Source: Halorubrum sp. 2020YC2
GTDB lineage: Archaea > Halobacteriota > Halobacteria > Halobacteriales > Haloferacaceae
Direction of reading: 5' to 3'
DNA: 64,000 nucleotides
NCBI RefSeq assembly: GCF_018623055.1
Contig: NZ_CP076019.1
Location: forward strand, 1,054,001-1,118,000
Below the pieces are notes generated by a model. The model was not told the origin of the DNA, ran no database searches, and was given only the letters and a program-made list of their open reading frames with translations. Made by a program: the position numbers and the translations under genes. Shown piece after piece: positions 29,236 to 39,382 of the stretch (positions within the stretch are counted from its first letter, which is position 1; every line of letters begins with the position of its first letter).

Positions 29236-29370
29236 CGCCGTCGCTCAGCGGCGCGCGATATTGACCGTTTCCACTCGCGCGCTGGGGCGGACGCGAACGG
29301 TGGCGACCCGCGCGATCCGAGGGGTTCCGGGTCCGGTCCCTTCTTAACGACCGGGATCGATCCGTAGCGT

Positions 29371-30897
29371 ATGGCTACGGAAGCCGCGCCAGACGACGCA
29401 GCCGACGCACCGGACGCCTACGACGCCCTCCTCGACCGCGTCCAGCGGTGGAACGCGGTCGGCAGCGCCTCGGGGGTCCTCGGCTGGGACCAGCAGGTGA
29501 TGATGCCCGAGGGCGGCACCCCGGCCCGGTCGAAGCAGCTCTCGGCGCTGTCTTCCGTCCACCACGACATGGTCACCGCCGACGAGACGGGCGAGCTGCT
29601 CGACGAGCTCGACGACGCCGACCTCACGGACGAGCAGGCGGCGGTCGTCCGCGAGGTCCGCCGCGAGTACGAGCGCGCCGACGCCGTCCCGGTCGAGCTG
29701 GTCGAGGAGATATCCGAGACCGGCTCCGAGGCGCTTCAGGCGTGGGAGGAGGCGAAGGCCGAGGACGACTTCGACGAGTTCGCTCCCTACCTCGAGAAGC
29801 ACGTCGAGCTGAAACGCGAGTACGCCGAGCACATCGACCCCGACCGCGACCCCTACGAGGTCCTCTTCGAGGAGTTCGAGCCGTGCCTCTCGATGGAGCG
29901 CGCCGAGTCGATCCTCACCGAGCTCCGCGAGGCGCTCGTCCCGATGATCGAGGAGATCCGCGAGTCGGACGTCGAACTCGCCGTCGACACCTTCGAGGGC
30001 ACGTTCCCCGAGGAGGATCAGGAGGCGCTCTCCCGGGAGGCGCTGGAGCTCGTCGGCTACGACTTCGAGCGCGGCCGCCTCGACGTCTCCTCGCACCCGT
30101 TCACCTCCGGGAACCAGTTCGACTGCCGCGTGACGACGCGGTTCGACGAGACGGACCCGCTCGGCGCCGTCGGCTCGACGATCCACGAGTTCGGCCACGC
30201 GCAGTACAACCTCGGGCTGCCGCAGGAGCGGTTCGGCACGCCGCTGGGCGAGTCCCGCGACCTCTCGGTCCACGAGTCGCAGTCGCGCCTCTGGGAGAAC
30301 CACGTCGGGCGCAGCGAGGCGTTCTGGCGGGAGTTCCTCCCCGTCTTCCAAGAGCACTTCCCGCAGACCGAGGAAGCGACGGTTCGGGACGCCTACGAGG
30401 CGTTCAACCAGGTGTACGAGGACAACCTCATCCGCGTCGAGGCCGACGAGCTCACCTACCACCTCCACATCGTCATCCGGTTCGAGATCGAGCGCGACCT
30501 GATCCGCGGCGACCTCGACGTCGAGGACGTGCCCGAGGTGTGGAACGACAAGTACGAGGAGTACCTCGGCATCCGGCCCGACACCGACAGCGAGGGCTGC
30601 CTCCAGGACATCCACTGGAGCCACGGCAACTTCGGCTACTTCCCCACCTACTCGCTCGGCTCCGTGATGGCCGCCCAGCTGTTCGAGGCCGCCGAGGACG
30701 ACATCGACGACCTCGACGGGAAGATCGCCGACGGCGAGTTCGACGACCTCCACGACTGGCTCGGGGAGAACGTCCACCGACACGGCTCGCGCTACGAGAC
30801 GAACGAACTGGTGGTGCGCGCGACCGGCGAGGAGTTCTCGGCGGACGCCTTCCTCGACTACATCGACGAGAAGTACGGCGAGCTGTACGGGATCTGA
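29371..30897 (+). CDS. Carboxypeptidase Taq, M32 family
   Basis: 508 residues, the usual M32 length. Zinc-site HEFGH in STIHEFGHAQYN with the third ligand Glu in VHESQSRLWEN. Removes C-terminal residues from peptides in the cytoplasm. WDQQVMMPEGG near residue 45 and the closing IHWSHGNFGYFPTYSLG are family signatures. Start at the ATG giving MATEAAPDD; the domain begins at about residue 15. Confidence 0.96.
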   Translation: MATEAAPDDAADAPDAYDALLDRVQRWNAVGSASGVLGWDQQVMMPEGGTPARSKQLSALSSVHHDMVTADETGELLDELDDADLTDEQAAVVREVRREYERADAVPVELVEEISETGSEALQAWEEAKAEDDFDEFAPYLEKHVELKREYAEHIDPDRDPYEVLFEEFEPCLSMERAESILTELREALVPMIEEIRESDVELAVDTFEGTFPEEDQEALSREALELVGYDFERGRLDVSSHPFTSGNQFDCRVTTRFDETDPLGAVGSTIHEFGHAQYNLGLPQERFGTPLGESRDLSVHESQSRLWENHVGRSEAFWREFLPVFQEHFPQTEEATVRDAYEAFNQVYEDNLIRVEADELTYHLHIVIRFEIERDLIRGDLDVEDVPEVWNDKYEEYLGIRPDTDSEGCLQDIHWSHGNFGYFPTYSLGSVMAAQLFEAAEDDIDDLDGKIADGEFDDLHDWLGENVHRHGSRYETNELVVRATGEEFSADAFLDYIDEKYGELYGI

Positions 30898-30969
30898 GCC
30901 AGTTCGGACCCGTCGAGGGACTGGCTTCCGACCGTCACACAGGAGCCTTTCGACCGCGGACTCGGCCGA

Positions 30970-31587
30970 CTAGCGGGGCGTCCGAAAGGTCCGGATGGTG
31001 TCCCGCTCGCCGCTGACGACGTCGACCTCGACGAGGCCGAGCGAGGTGAAGACGCGGTTCCAGTCGCGGTAGTAGAGGGGCGTGTCGTCGTCGACGTAGT
31101 TCACCTCCGGGTCGGCCGAGGCGTCGCGGGTCGGTTCCTCTATCTCCGCCGTGACGAGGAGGTCGTCGGTGATCCGGGCTATCTCCTCGAACACCCACTC
31201 GACGTCGGGGTGGAGGTGTTGGAGCGTCTCGACCGAGTACACCGCGTCGAACTGCCCGTCGTCGAACTTCTCGACGAGGTCCTCTATCGGGCCGCGGTGA
31301 AACGTCCCCCCGGCGGCGAGTTCGGGGTAGGCCTCCCGCATCGTGTCGAACGCCCCGGCGTCGATGTCGACGCCCGTGAGGTCCTCGTAGCCGTGGTTCG
31401 CGAGGTGTTCGAGGTGCCGGCCGGAGCCGCACCCGAGTTCGAGGACCGCCGCGTCGCGGCGCAGGTGCTCGTCGAGGGCCTCGCGGATCAGTTCGCTCGT
31501 CTCGTTGGGACCGTAATGCGCGTAGTACGCCGGCGAGTATTCGCCCGTCCGGTTCGTCCACGACTCTCGGACGGTGTGAGGTTCCAC
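30970..31587 (-). CDS. Class I SAM-dependent methyltransferase
   Basis: 205 residues from a GTG at 31587 (VEPHTVRESW); no ATG, GTG or TTG lies in frame just upstream. SAM-binding motif I is VLELGCGSGRHLEHL, motif II acidic residue in TGVDIDAGAF, and motif IV region DAVYSVETLQHLH. The SYVDDDTPLYYRDWNRVF-like C-terminus contains a modified substrate cap. Substrate unknown. Follows the PfkB kinase gene by 88 bp on the same strand. Confidence 0.85.
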   Translation of the reverse strand: MEPHTVRESWTNRTGEYSPAYYAHYGPNETSELIREALDEHLRRDAAVLELGCGSGRHLEHLANHGYEDLTGVDIDAGAFDTMREAYPELAAGGTFHRGPIEDLVEKFDDGQFDAVYSVETLQHLHPDVEWVFEEIARITDDLLVTAEIEEPTRDASADPEVNYVDDDTPLYYRDWNRVFTSLGLVEVDVVSGERDTIRTFRTPR

Positions 31588-31675
31588 GTGTACCGACTCG
31601 TCCAGCGGGGGAAAACGCCGTCGGACGACGTCCGAGGTCGAGCGACCCCGGGTTCGGCCCGGGAGCGGCCCGCGT

Positions 31676-32623
31676 TCAGAGCGGGTCCGTCTCCCGGGCG
31701 CCCGCCTCGAACGCACCGACCGTCTCGACGGCGGCCGCGCCCGCCGCGTTGCCGATCGCCGCCAGTTCGCGGAGGTCCGAGACGCCCTCGCGCCGCGCGG
31801 CGAGGACCGCCCCCGCGAACGCGTCGCCGGCGCCGGCCGCGGTGGCGACCGAGACCGACGGGGGCGCGGCGGTCGCGCGCTCCCGTATCTCCCCGTCGTC
31901 GACCCGTATGGCCCGGGTCGCGTCGCCGCCGTCGGTGAGAAACGCCGTCGCGGAGTGGTCGGACGGGAGCAGTCCGAGCAGTCCGGTCGGGGTCGGCTCG
32001 ACGCCCGCCACGGCAAGGTCGTCCGTGCCGGCGAACAGCAGGTCGCAGTACGGGAGGACGTCGCGCAGCGCGTCCCGGTAGGCGACCGCGGTGTCCCACT
32101 GATTGCGGCGCCCGTTGAGGTCGAACGCGACGCGGGTGCCGCGCTCCCCGGCCGCCCGGGCGAGGCGACGGACCGCCGTCCGGTTGACTTCGGCCGGCAG
32201 CGTCACCCCCTCCAGAAGGATCCAGTCGTACGGGGCCACGAGCGACGCCGGGTCCTCCGGCGGGGTGAACCCGTAACAGCTCCCGGCCACCCACGCGTCC
32301 CACTCCCCGTCGCCCGCCGTTCCGGTGTACAGCGTCAGCGGCGAGGGCGCGTCGGCCCGCGCGACGCGGGACGCGTCGACCGGCCCGCTCGCGAGCCGCC
32401 GGGCCGCCGCCGCTCCCAGGGCGTCGCTCCCGACGTCGGTCACCAGACTGACCGCACAGCCCGCCGCCGCGGCCCACCGCGCGGCGTTCGTCGCCGTGCC
32501 GCCGACGTGCCACTCGAGGCCGCTCCCCGTCGCAACCGAGCCGCCGTCGGCTGGATACAGGTCTATCGTCGCGTCACCGACGACGAGCAGCCCGCGGGGT
32601 CCGTCGTTCGCTGTGTCGCCCAC
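31676..32623 (-). CDS. PfkB-family carbohydrate kinase
   Basis: 315 residues from a GTG at 32623 (GDTANDGPRGLLVVGDATIDLYP). Ribokinase fold with the substrate motif HVGGTATNAARWAA and the catalytic GAGDAF, here preceded by VATAA instead of the usual DTT. Phosphorylates a sugar or related alcohol; the substrate is not readable. No ATG fits because the upstream frame runs into the divergent SDR region. Confidence 0.88.
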   Translation of the reverse strand: MGDTANDGPRGLLVVGDATIDLYPADGGSVATGSGLEWHVGGTATNAARWAAAAGCAVSLVTDVGSDALGAAAARRLASGPVDASRVARADAPSPLTLYTGTAGDGEWDAWVAGSCYGFTPPEDPASLVAPYDWILLEGVTLPAEVNRTAVRRLARAAGERGTRVAFDLNGRRNQWDTAVAYRDALRDVLPYCDLLFAGTDDLAVAGVEPTPTGLLGLLPSDHSATAFLTDGGDATRAIRVDDGEIRERATAAPPSVSVATAAGAGDAFAGAVLAARREGVSDLRELAAIGNAAGAAAVETVGAFEAGARETDPL

Positions 32624-32765
32624 TATCGGGTCGTCCGCGCGTGACGCGGATGAATCTACCCATGACCTCGGCTTCGATCGGTGGCCGCGGACTGCCGGCT
32701 CGTCGGACGGGTCTGGCGCGCGCGGCTGTGGATATTTCTGGCGGGAGACCGTCCCTTCTACCGAC

Positions 32766-33482
32766 ATGACACAGACGCCGCCGGAAGTGGAACTCAAGTC
32801 GGACCTGACCGACGACGTGGCCTTGGTCACGGGAGCGACCCGCGGCATCGGGGCCGAGATAGCCGCGGGGCTCGCGGACCTCAACGCGACCGTGTACGCG
32901 GGGGCGCGAGACCCGGCCGACGTGACCGCGGCGGACCAGCGCGCCGTCGAGTTGGACGTGACCGACGACGGAGAGATCCGAGCGGCGGTCGACCGGATCG
33001 AGCGGGAGCGGGGGTCGCTCGATATCCTGGTGAACAACGCCGGGGTCTTCCCCCGGTCGGGACCGCTCCACGAGATGGACGACGCGGAGTTCGACCGGAC
33101 GATGGCCGTGAACCTCCGCGGTCCGGTCCTGCTGACGAGGGCGGCGTTACCGCTGCTGGTGGACGAACCGGGCGGGCGCGTCGTCTCCATGTCGTCCGGG
33201 CTCGGGCAGTTCACGGAGGGGCAGATGGACGGCGAGTACCCGGCCTACCGGCTGTCGAAGGTGGGTCTCGGGGGGTTGACGGCCTACCTCGACGGCGAGT
33301 ACGGCGAGCGGGGGCTCGTCGCCAACGCCGTCTCCCCCGGGTGGGTTCAGACGGACATGGGCGGGGAGCGCGCGCCGCGCTCGCCGTCGAAGGGGGCCGA
33401 GACTCCGGTGTGGCTCGCCCGGTTCGCGCCGGGGAGTCCGTCGGGCCGCCTCTGGAAGGACCGCGAGCCGATCCCGTGGTGA
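32766..33482 (+). CDS. Short-chain dehydrogenase/reductase
   Basis: 238 residues, classical SDR: TGATRGIG, NNAGVF, catalytic Ser in VVSMSSGLGQF and YRLSK. A typical C-terminus with AVSPGWVQTDMGG closes the pocket. Annotated homologues act on sugars or carbonyl compounds; the real substrate is unknown. Starts 143 bp from the divergent PfkB gene. Confidence 0.92.
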   Translation: MTQTPPEVELKSDLTDDVALVTGATRGIGAEIAAGLADLNATVYAGARDPADVTAADQRAVELDVTDDGEIRAAVDRIERERGSLDILVNNAGVFPRSGPLHEMDDAEFDRTMAVNLRGPVLLTRAALPLLVDEPGGRVVSMSSGLGQFTEGQMDGEYPAYRLSKVGLGGLTAYLDGEYGERGLVANAVSPGWVQTDMGGERAPRSPSKGAETPVWLARFAPGSPSGRLWKDREPIPW

Positions 33483-33489
33483 CCCGGGC

Positions 33490-34104
33490 TCATCCCAGCC
33501 GGAACCCGGTCATCAGGACGATCAGCGCGAGCATCACCGCGCCCTCGAACAGCCCGACGATCAGGTTCTTCTTCTCGATCGATTCGAGCCGCGAGGCGTC
33601 CGGGTCCGGCGACAGCGTCTCGTAGTACGCGCTGAGCTGGAGCCGATGCGGCACCGCCAGCCCGAACGCGAACAGCCCCCAGCCGACTCCGAGCGCGAGC
33701 CCCGACCACGTCCCGCCGAAGCCGTAGCCGAGCCCGAGGTCGGGCGTCAGCAGGACCGTTCCGGACAGCACCGTCGTCAGCGAGAAGCCGACGAGGAAGA
33801 AGACCGCCTTCGGAATCAGCGCCCGGTTCACCGCCGCCGTCGCCTCCTCGTCGAGGCCGCCGAGCGTCGGCCCGATGATCGCGGGGAAGATGAGCGCGAA
33901 GCCGAACCACACCGCGCCGGCGGCGACGTGGGTGTAGAAGAGCAGTTCGGTGCTCGCGAGCGCGACGCTCGCCGCGAGAAACGCCAGCGGCACGAGGAAG
34001 CTCCCGGCCGCGAACGCCGGGTTCGCGGCGTCCGCGAGGTGACGAACCCGTTCGAGGAATCCCGACTCAGCGACGCGACCGCCGTCTTCGGTAGCGACTG
34101 CCAT
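33490..34104 (-). CDS. Polytopic membrane protein, about five helices
   Basis: 204 residues. Hydrophobic stretches at AFAAGSFLVPLAFLAASVAL, HVAAGAVWFGFALIFPAIIG, AVFFLVGFSLTTVLSGTVLL, GLALGVGWGLFAFGLAVPH and FEGAVMLALIVLMTGF. The HVAAG-W-F pattern resembles CopD/DUF2269-type proteins, but conserved heme or metal residues cannot be fixed. Start at 34104 (MAVATEDGG) preferred; 34149 adds 15 polar residues. Convergent with the SDR gene, 7 bp apart. Confidence 0.75.
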   Translation of the reverse strand: MAVATEDGGRVAESGFLERVRHLADAANPAFAAGSFLVPLAFLAASVALASTELLFYTHVAAGAVWFGFALIFPAIIGPTLGGLDEEATAAVNRALIPKAVFFLVGFSLTTVLSGTVLLTPDLGLGYGFGGTWSGLALGVGWGLFAFGLAVPHRLQLSAYYETLSPDPDASRLESIEKKNLIVGLFEGAVMLALIVLMTGFRLG

Positions 34105-34202
34105 GGACGCCGGATCCGGAGAGTCCGTCAAATGCGTTCTGGTCGACACGATCGCGGCCGGTTCCGCGCGGTCGCGACGCGCTCACGGGACCGCGACCGC
34201 GC

Positions 34203-35375
34203 TCACTTCTCGATGATGCTCTCCTCGACGGCTTCGCCGAAGTGGCGCGCGACGTCCTCGTAGTAGACGAGCGCCTCGTCGCCCGGCTCCACGTCGGTGA
34301 CGGCCTTCCGACCCTCGCTCGTGGCGATCTTCACGGTCTCGGCGTTCTGGATGAGCGTCTCGATCCGGTCGGTGCCGTCCTCCGTCTCGACCTCCGCCTG
34401 GATCCGGAACATCGGGCGCTTCTCGATCTTCACCCGGCCTACGACCGCCTCGCGGGTGTAGCCGTCGGTGTCGACGACCTGTACCTCGTCGCCGCTCGAC
34501 AGCTCCGCGAGGTAGTTGGTGCCGCCCTCCGCGTTGCGGACGTACGCGTGGACCGCGCCGGCGTTCACGCGGAACGGGCGCGAGGCGACGTACGGCGACT
34601 CCGCCGTCTCGGCGTGGACGAAGAAGAGGCCGCGCGACATCGAGCCGACTAACATTCCCTCGCTGTCGTCCATCAGCGACCCGGTGTCGATGCAGACGCG
34701 GTCGGCCATCCCGGTCTGTTCGATCTCGGTCACCTCGGCGTGCCGGAGGTCCAGCGTCTCGCGGTCGGCGGCGTCGCGGGCCTCGACCGCGCCGCGGATC
34801 TCGTCGGGCGAGTCGGCGTCGAGGAGGACGCCGTCTGCGCCGATCTCCAGCGTCTCGAAGGCGGTCCGGGCCTCCGCGGCCGTCGTCGCGCCCGCGACGA
34901 GGTGGGTCTCATCGCCCACTCGCGCGATGAGGTTCTCTAAGGGGATGATAGACCAGTCTTCCCCGACGATCACGGTGAAGTCCGCGTCGGCGGCGGCCTC
35001 CTGCGCGAACTCCTCGTACTCGGTGCCGAGGACGCGGACGTACGCGCCCTGCGCGCGGTCGTCGCGCCGGCGGAGCGTGGTCAGGTCGGCCGAGCCGGAG
35101 AGGTCCTCGGGCATCGATATCGTCCCGTCGCCCTCGCCGCCCTTGCCGACGAAGTAGGCGTCGGCCTCGGCGTCGCTCTCGGCGTCGTCGATCACGTCGG
35201 CGTCCGAGCGGAACGCCGCGACGTTCACGTCGCCGAGCTCCCGGACGCGCCCGACGTCCCCCTCGTCGACGAGCAGCCAGTCGGCGCCGGCCTCGATGGC
35301 GGCCGTGACCCGTCGCTTGCGCGCCTCCCAGTCGCCGACCGCGCCGTCGGCTTTGACCCAGACCGTGCGTGTCAT
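34203..35375 (-). CDS. 3-dehydroquinate synthase II
   Basis: 390 residues. Archaeal enzyme that oxidatively deaminates and cyclises 2-amino-3,7-dideoxy-D-threo-hept-6-ulosonate (ADH) to 3-dehydroquinate, replacing bacterial AroB. N-terminal VWVKADGAVGDWEARK and C-terminal GDEALVYYEDVARHFGEAVEE are characteristic. Downstream of the ADH synthase gene (115 bp) in the aromatic cluster, so the two dedicated archaeal shikimate-entry steps are adjacent. Confidence 0.96.
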   Translation of the reverse strand: MTRTVWVKADGAVGDWEARKRRVTAAIEAGADWLLVDEGDVGRVRELGDVNVAAFRSDADVIDDAESDAEADAYFVGKGGEGDGTISMPEDLSGSADLTTLRRRDDRAQGAYVRVLGTEYEEFAQEAAADADFTVIVGEDWSIIPLENLIARVGDETHLVAGATTAAEARTAFETLEIGADGVLLDADSPDEIRGAVEARDAADRETLDLRHAEVTEIEQTGMADRVCIDTGSLMDDSEGMLVGSMSRGLFFVHAETAESPYVASRPFRVNAGAVHAYVRNAEGGTNYLAELSSGDEVQVVDTDGYTREAVVGRVKIEKRPMFRIQAEVETEDGTDRIETLIQNAETVKIATSEGRKAVTDVEPGDEALVYYEDVARHFGEAVEESIIEK

Positions 35376-35490
35376 TGTCGAATCCTCACGGCGCGACGGC
35401 TTGAAAACTGCGAAAGGAACAGCGGGCCGGGCCGCACCGCGGCCCCTTGGTCGGGTGCGGTCCGACCTCAGTCCTCGACGAACCCCCGAT

Positions 35491-36282
35491 TCACGCCTCG
35501 ACGAACCCGCCCGCCCGCAGCGCCTCCTCGACCGAGGCGTCGTCGTGGACGACCGCGGAGACCGCGCGGGCGATCCCCTCCGGGTCGTCGTGCTGGAAGA
35601 TCGACCGCCCCATCGACACGCCGGCCGCGTCGCCGTCCATCGCGCCGCGGACCATCTCCACCGTCTCGCGGTCGGTGCCCTTCGAGCCGCCGGCGATGAC
35701 CACCGGCAGGCGGGTCGACTCCGTGACGCGAGCGAAGGAGTCGCCGTCGCCGGAGTAGCCCGTCTTCACCACGTCGGCGCCGAGCTCCTCCGCGAGCCGG
35801 ACGGCGTGCCCGAGCGACTCGGGGTCCGTGCTGTCGACGCCCGGGCCGCGCGCGTACGCCATCGCGAGGACCGGCAGGCCGAGCCGCTCGGCGTCGGCGG
35901 TCAGCTCCGCCAGCTCTTCGATCTGGTCCGGCTCGTACTCCGAGCCGACGTTGATGTGGAAGGAGACGGCGTCGGCGCCGGCGCGGACCGCGTCCTCCGC
36001 GGTGCCGGTGACGCGCTTGTCGCTCTCGTCGGGACCGATCGTCGTCGAGCCGTTGAGGTGGACGATGTAGCCCGCGCCGTTCTTGTTCCCGTGGACGCGG
36101 GGCGCGATTCCCCGCTGGGTGAGCACCGCGTCCGCGCCGCCGCTGGTGACGCCGTCGATCGTCGACTCGACGTCGACGAGCCCCTCGACGGCGCCCATCG
36201 TGATCCCGTGGTCCATCGGGACGATGAGGTATCGGTCGTTCGTGGAGATGCGGTCGAGTCGTGCCGAGAGTCCTGCTGTCAT
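35491..36282 (-). CDS. 2-amino-3,7-dideoxy-D-threo-hept-6-ulosonate synthase
   Basis: 263 residues, class I aldolase/TIM barrel related to archaeal fructose-bisphosphate aldolase: VPMDHGITMGAVEGL, the Schiff-base Lys in DVVKTGYSGD and the phosphate site VIAGGSKGT. Forms ADH from L-aspartate semialdehyde and a ketose phosphate-derived fragment; it acts with the adjacent DHQ synthase II. Start at 36282 (MTAGLSARLDR) chosen; 36315 adds a His-rich leader. Lies 80 bp after trpA. Confidence 0.94.
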   Translation of the reverse strand: MTAGLSARLDRISTNDRYLIVPMDHGITMGAVEGLVDVESTIDGVTSGGADAVLTQRGIAPRVHGNKNGAGYIVHLNGSTTIGPDESDKRVTGTAEDAVRAGADAVSFHINVGSEYEPDQIEELAELTADAERLGLPVLAMAYARGPGVDSTDPESLGHAVRLAEELGADVVKTGYSGDGDSFARVTESTRLPVVIAGGSKGTDRETVEMVRGAMDGDAAGVSMGRSIFQHDDPEGIARAVSAVVHDDASVEEALRAGGFVEA

Positions 36283-36362
36283 GGTGAGATGGGTCGTTGT
36301 GTGAGCGTGTGGCAATCGGAGGTAAATCGGTTTCGTTCGGGGACGTATTGGTCCGGTTCGGC

Positions 36363-37250
36363 TCAGGCGGACTCGACGGTCTCCGCCCGCGAGCGGTAGC
36401 CGCGCTCGGCGCCCTCCTTCAGCTCGCGGGAGAGCGCTTCGAGGCGGTCGGCGACGTCGGCGGTCGAGCGGTCGTTCTCGACCCCGTCCGCGACGACGTC
36501 GACGAGCGCCGAGCCGACGATGATCCCGTCGGCGCCGCCGGCGACGATCCGCTCGGCGTGCTCGCCGGTCGAGATGCCGAACCCGACCGCCTTCGGCACG
36601 TCGTACTCGCGGAGCCGGTCGAGGCTCTCCGTGGTCTGGTTGGAGACGTCGTCTCGGGCGCCGGTGGTGCCCAGCCGGGCCTGGACGTACACGTACCCCG
36701 ACACGCGCCCCATGAGCTCGTCGAGGCGGTCGCCGCGCGTGGTCGGCGCGACGATGAAGACGAGGTCCAGGCCGAACTCGTCGCAGGCCTCGCGCAGCGG
36801 GTCCGCCTCCTCGCCCGGGAGGTCCGGGACCACCAGTCCCTCGATGCCCGCCGCGGCGGCGCGCTCGACGAAGGGTCGCGGGCCGGTGCTCGCGGCTTCG
36901 CCGCTCGCTTCCGAGGCGCTCCGCGCCTCGCTATCTCCATACTGGTAGATCAGATTGTAGTACGTCATACAGACCAGGGCGGCGTCGACGTCCACCTCCT
37001 CCGCGAACGCGAAGAACCGGTCCGGCGTCATCTCCGCGTCGAGCGAGCGGACGAGCGCCTCCTGTATCGTCGAGCCCTCCGCGATCGGCTCTGAGAACGG
37101 GAGGCCGAGCTCGATCACGTCGGCGCCGCCGCGGTCGAGCGCCTCGACGTACGCCTTCGAGGAGTCGTAGTCGGGGTCCCCGACGACGAGGTACGGGACG
37201 TAGGCGGGCCCCCCGTCGAACGCGGCGGCGATGGCCTCGGAGTTGCCCAT
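36363..37250 (-). CDS. trpA: Tryptophan synthase alpha subunit
   Basis: 295 residues against about 265-275 normally. Cleaves indole-3-glycerol phosphate to indole. Catalytic Glu in [12 protein letters not shown] and Asp in the [11 protein letters not shown] region, phosphate-binding GFGIST and VVGSAL. The extra length is a 17-residue insert [17 protein letters not shown] between LIYQYG and PRPFVERAA, encoded by a double-hairpin DNA element (see 36885-36935). ATG follows the trpB stop directly (TAGATG). Confidence 0.96.
   Translation of the reverse strand: MGNSEAIAAAFDGGPAYVPYLVVGDPDYDSSKAYVEALDRGGADVIELGLPFSEPIAEGSTIQEALVRSLDAEMTPDRFFAFAEEVDVDAALVCMTYYNLIYQYGDSEARSASEASGEAASTGPRPFVERAAAAGIEGLVVPDLPGEEADPLREACDEFGLDLVFIVAPTTRGDRLDELMGRVSGYVYVQARLGTTGARDDVSNQTTESLDRLREYDVPKAVGFGISTGEHAERIVAGGADGIIVGSALVDVVADGVENDRSTADVADRLEALSRELKEGAERGYRSRAETVESA
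36885..36935 (-). repeat. In-frame double-hairpin insertion in trpA
   Basis: On the plus strand: arms CGAGGCGC (36912-36919) and GCGCCTCG (36923-36930) with a 3-nt loop, a 7-nt spacer, and arms GCGGC (36892-36896) and GCCGC (36900-36904) with a 3-nt loop. The 39-nt core has exactly the same dimensions as the element in the acyl-CoA dehydrogenase gene and is read in the same frame and orientation relative to its host. Confidence 0.85.
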
Positions 37251-38555
37251 CTACATCCCCCCCGTGAACATCGACATGTCCGGCGCGTTCGCCACGTCGC
37301 GCTGGTCGGTCTCCTCGATGGCGGCGTCGAGGTCCTTGTCGCCGCGCCCGGAGACGTTCACCACGACGCGCTCGCCGAGCTCCTCGTGGTGCTCTTCGAG
37401 GTAGCCGAACGCGTGGGCCGTCTCCAGGGCGGGGATGATCCCCTCGGTGTTCGAGAGCCGGTGGAACCCCTCCAGCGCGGCGTCGTCGTCGACCGCGACC
37501 GGATCCACGCGGCCCTCGTCGACGAGGTACGCGAGCTCCGGGCCGACGCCGGCGTAGTCGAGTCCGGACGAGATCGAGTGGCTCTCCATGATCTGCCCGT
37601 CGGAGTCCTGAAGGAGCTTCGTCCGCGCGCCGTGGAGGACGCCCTCGTCGCCGGTGTACAGCGACGCGGAGTTCGGGGCGACGCCCGTCTCCTCGTCGAC
37701 TTCGAGCGTCGAGCCGCCGGCCTCGACCGCGTGGAGCGCGACGGACTCGTCGTCGACGAAGTCCGCGAACGTCCCCATCGTGTTCGAGCCGCCGCCCGCG
37801 CAGGCGACCACGTCGGTCGGGAGCCCGCCCGTCCTCTCGATGACCTGCTCGCGGGCCTCCTCTGAGATGATCGCCTGGAAGTCGCGGACCATCACCGGGA
37901 ACGGGTGGGGGCCGACGATCGACCCGATCACGTAGTGGGTGTCCTCGACCGTCTCCGCCCAGTCGCGCATCGTCTCGGAGATGGCCTCCTTGAGCGTGCC
38001 GCGGCCGGTCGTGACCGGCTTCACCTCGGAGCCGTTGAGCTTCATCCGGAACACGTTGGGGCGCTGGCGGTTGATGTCGCGCTCGCCCATGTAGATCGTA
38101 CAGGGCATGTCGAGGTGCGCGGCCGCCATCGCGGTCGCGGTGCCGTGCTGCCCGGCGCCGGTCTCCGCGATGATGCGCTCCTTGCCCATGTACTTCGCGA
38201 GGAGGACCTGCCCGAGCGCGTTGTTCAGCTTGTGCGCGCCGCCGTGGAGGAGGTCCTCGCGTTTGAGGTACACCTCCGTGTCGTAGCGCTCAGAGAGCCG
38301 GTCGGCGCGCTGGAGCGGCGTCGGCCGCCCGCCGAAGTCCGCGATCCGCTCCCGGAACTCGTCCATGAAGCCGTCTTCGTTGTTCAGCACGTAGCGCTCG
38401 TAGGCGTCGGCCAGCTCTTCGATGGCGGGCATCAGCGCCTCCGGGACGTACTGGCCGCCGTAGCGGCCGAACTTCCCGTCGTCGCGCCCGCGCTCGCGGC
38501 CGGGCCGTCGCGAAAGCTCTCCAACTTCGCTCGTCGATGATTCGGTCTCGCTCAT
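37251..38555 (-). CDS. trpB: Tryptophan synthase beta subunit
   Basis: 434 residues. PLP enzyme joining indole and serine. PLP Lys in [14 protein letters not shown], phosphate-binding GGGSN in [13 protein letters not shown], and [18 protein letters not shown] at the start. Standard TrpB1 type that forms a channel complex with TrpA. An N-terminal polar extension [17 protein letters not shown] precedes the family core. ATG at 38555 overlaps the trpC stop as ATGA. Confidence 0.97.
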   Translation of the reverse strand: MSETESSTSEVGELSRRPGRERGRDDGKFGRYGGQYVPEALMPAIEELADAYERYVLNNEDGFMDEFRERIADFGGRPTPLQRADRLSERYDTEVYLKREDLLHGGAHKLNNALGQVLLAKYMGKERIIAETGAGQHGTATAMAAAHLDMPCTIYMGERDINRQRPNVFRMKLNGSEVKPVTTGRGTLKEAISETMRDWAETVEDTHYVIGSIVGPHPFPVMVRDFQAIISEEAREQVIERTGGLPTDVVACAGGGSNTMGTFADFVDDESVALHAVEAGGSTLEVDEETGVAPNSASLYTGDEGVLHGARTKLLQDSDGQIMESHSISSGLDYAGVGPELAYLVDEGRVDPVAVDDDAALEGFHRLSNTEGIIPALETAHAFGYLEEHHEELGERVVVNVSGRGDKDLDAAIEETDQRDVANAPDMSMFTGGM

Positions 38556-39382
38556 GTGGGTGTCTCCGTGGTGTCGGTCGTGTCGTCGAGTGTCGGGTCC
38601 GCGTCTGCGTCCTCGTCCGCCTCCGCCCGCGTCATCGATCGGGTGTTCGCCTCGACGTCGCCGTCCATGATGGCGCTCCCGACGAGCAGGGCGTCGGCGC
38701 CGGCCGCGCGCATCCGGCGGACGTCCGCGGGCGATCCGATGCCGCTCTCCGCGATCAGGCTCACGTCGTCTGGGACGTGGGGCGCCACGGACTCGAAGGT
38801 TCCGAGGTCGACGACCAGCTCCGCGAGGTCGCGGTTGTTCACGCCGACCGTCGTCGCGCCCGCGTCGAGGGCGCGTTCGAGCTCCTCGCGGTCGTGGACC
38901 TCGACGAGCACCTGAAAGCCGCGGTCGCGGGCGGCCGCGAGCAGGTCCGGGAGGTCCTCGCCCACGAAGCGGGCGATGAGCAGGACGACGTCGCTCTCGA
39001 CGGCGTCCAGCTGCGCCTCGTCGACGACGAAGTCCTTCCGGAGGACCGGTACGTCGACGGCGTCGCGCACGCGTTCGAGGGTGTCGACGCTCCCGCCGAA
39101 GTGCTCCGGCTCGGTGAGCACGCTCAGCGCCGCCGCCCCGCCGGCGACCATCCCCTCCGCGAGCGCGACCGGGTCCTCCTCGTGGGTCCCGTCGGTCGTC
39201 GGACTCGTCGGCTTCACCTCCGCGATCAGCGGGACGCGACCGTCGGCCTCGGCCCGCTCGAACGCGGCGGCGAGGTCGCGGGGCGACGCCGAGACGGTCC
39301 CTCTCGCCCCCTCGTTCGCGCGCTCTCGGGCGGCCGACAGGATCGATCTGACCGCCGGCGCCAGCTCGTCTGGATCGTCCAT
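38552..39382 (-). CDS. trpC: Indole-3-glycerol phosphate synthase
   Basis: 276 residues, TIM barrel: [13 protein letters not shown] with the catalytic Lys, [12 protein letters not shown] with the second catalytic Lys, [17 protein letters not shown] and IAESGIGS for the phosphate. Last-but-two step of tryptophan synthesis. First gene of the trpC-trpB-trpA-ADH synthase-DHQ synthase II unit, with a promoter in the gap to the divergent MGMT-like gene. Confidence 0.96.
   Translation of the reverse strand: MDDPDELAPAVRSILSAARERANEGARGTVSASPRDLAAAFERAEADGRVPLIAEVKPTSPTTDGTHEEDPVALAEGMVAGGAAALSVLTEPEHFGGSVDTLERVRDAVDVPVLRKDFVVDEAQLDAVESDVVLLIARFVGEDLPDLLAAARDRGFQVLVEVHDREELERALDAGATTVGVNNRDLAELVVDLGTFESVAPHVPDDVSLIAESGIGSPADVRRMRAAGADALLVGSAIMDGDVEANTRSMTRAEADEDADADPTLDDTTDTTETPT

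Noticed and set aside
29344-30783. 479-codon minus-strand ORF opposite the M32 peptidase
   Set aside because: Low-complexity Val/Leu/Arg antisense frame; the peptidase frame has the zinc motif.
31676-33214. 512-codon frame as a long PfkB kinase
   Set aside because: The upstream part is antisense to the SDR gene at 32766-33482; the kinase begins at GTG 32623.
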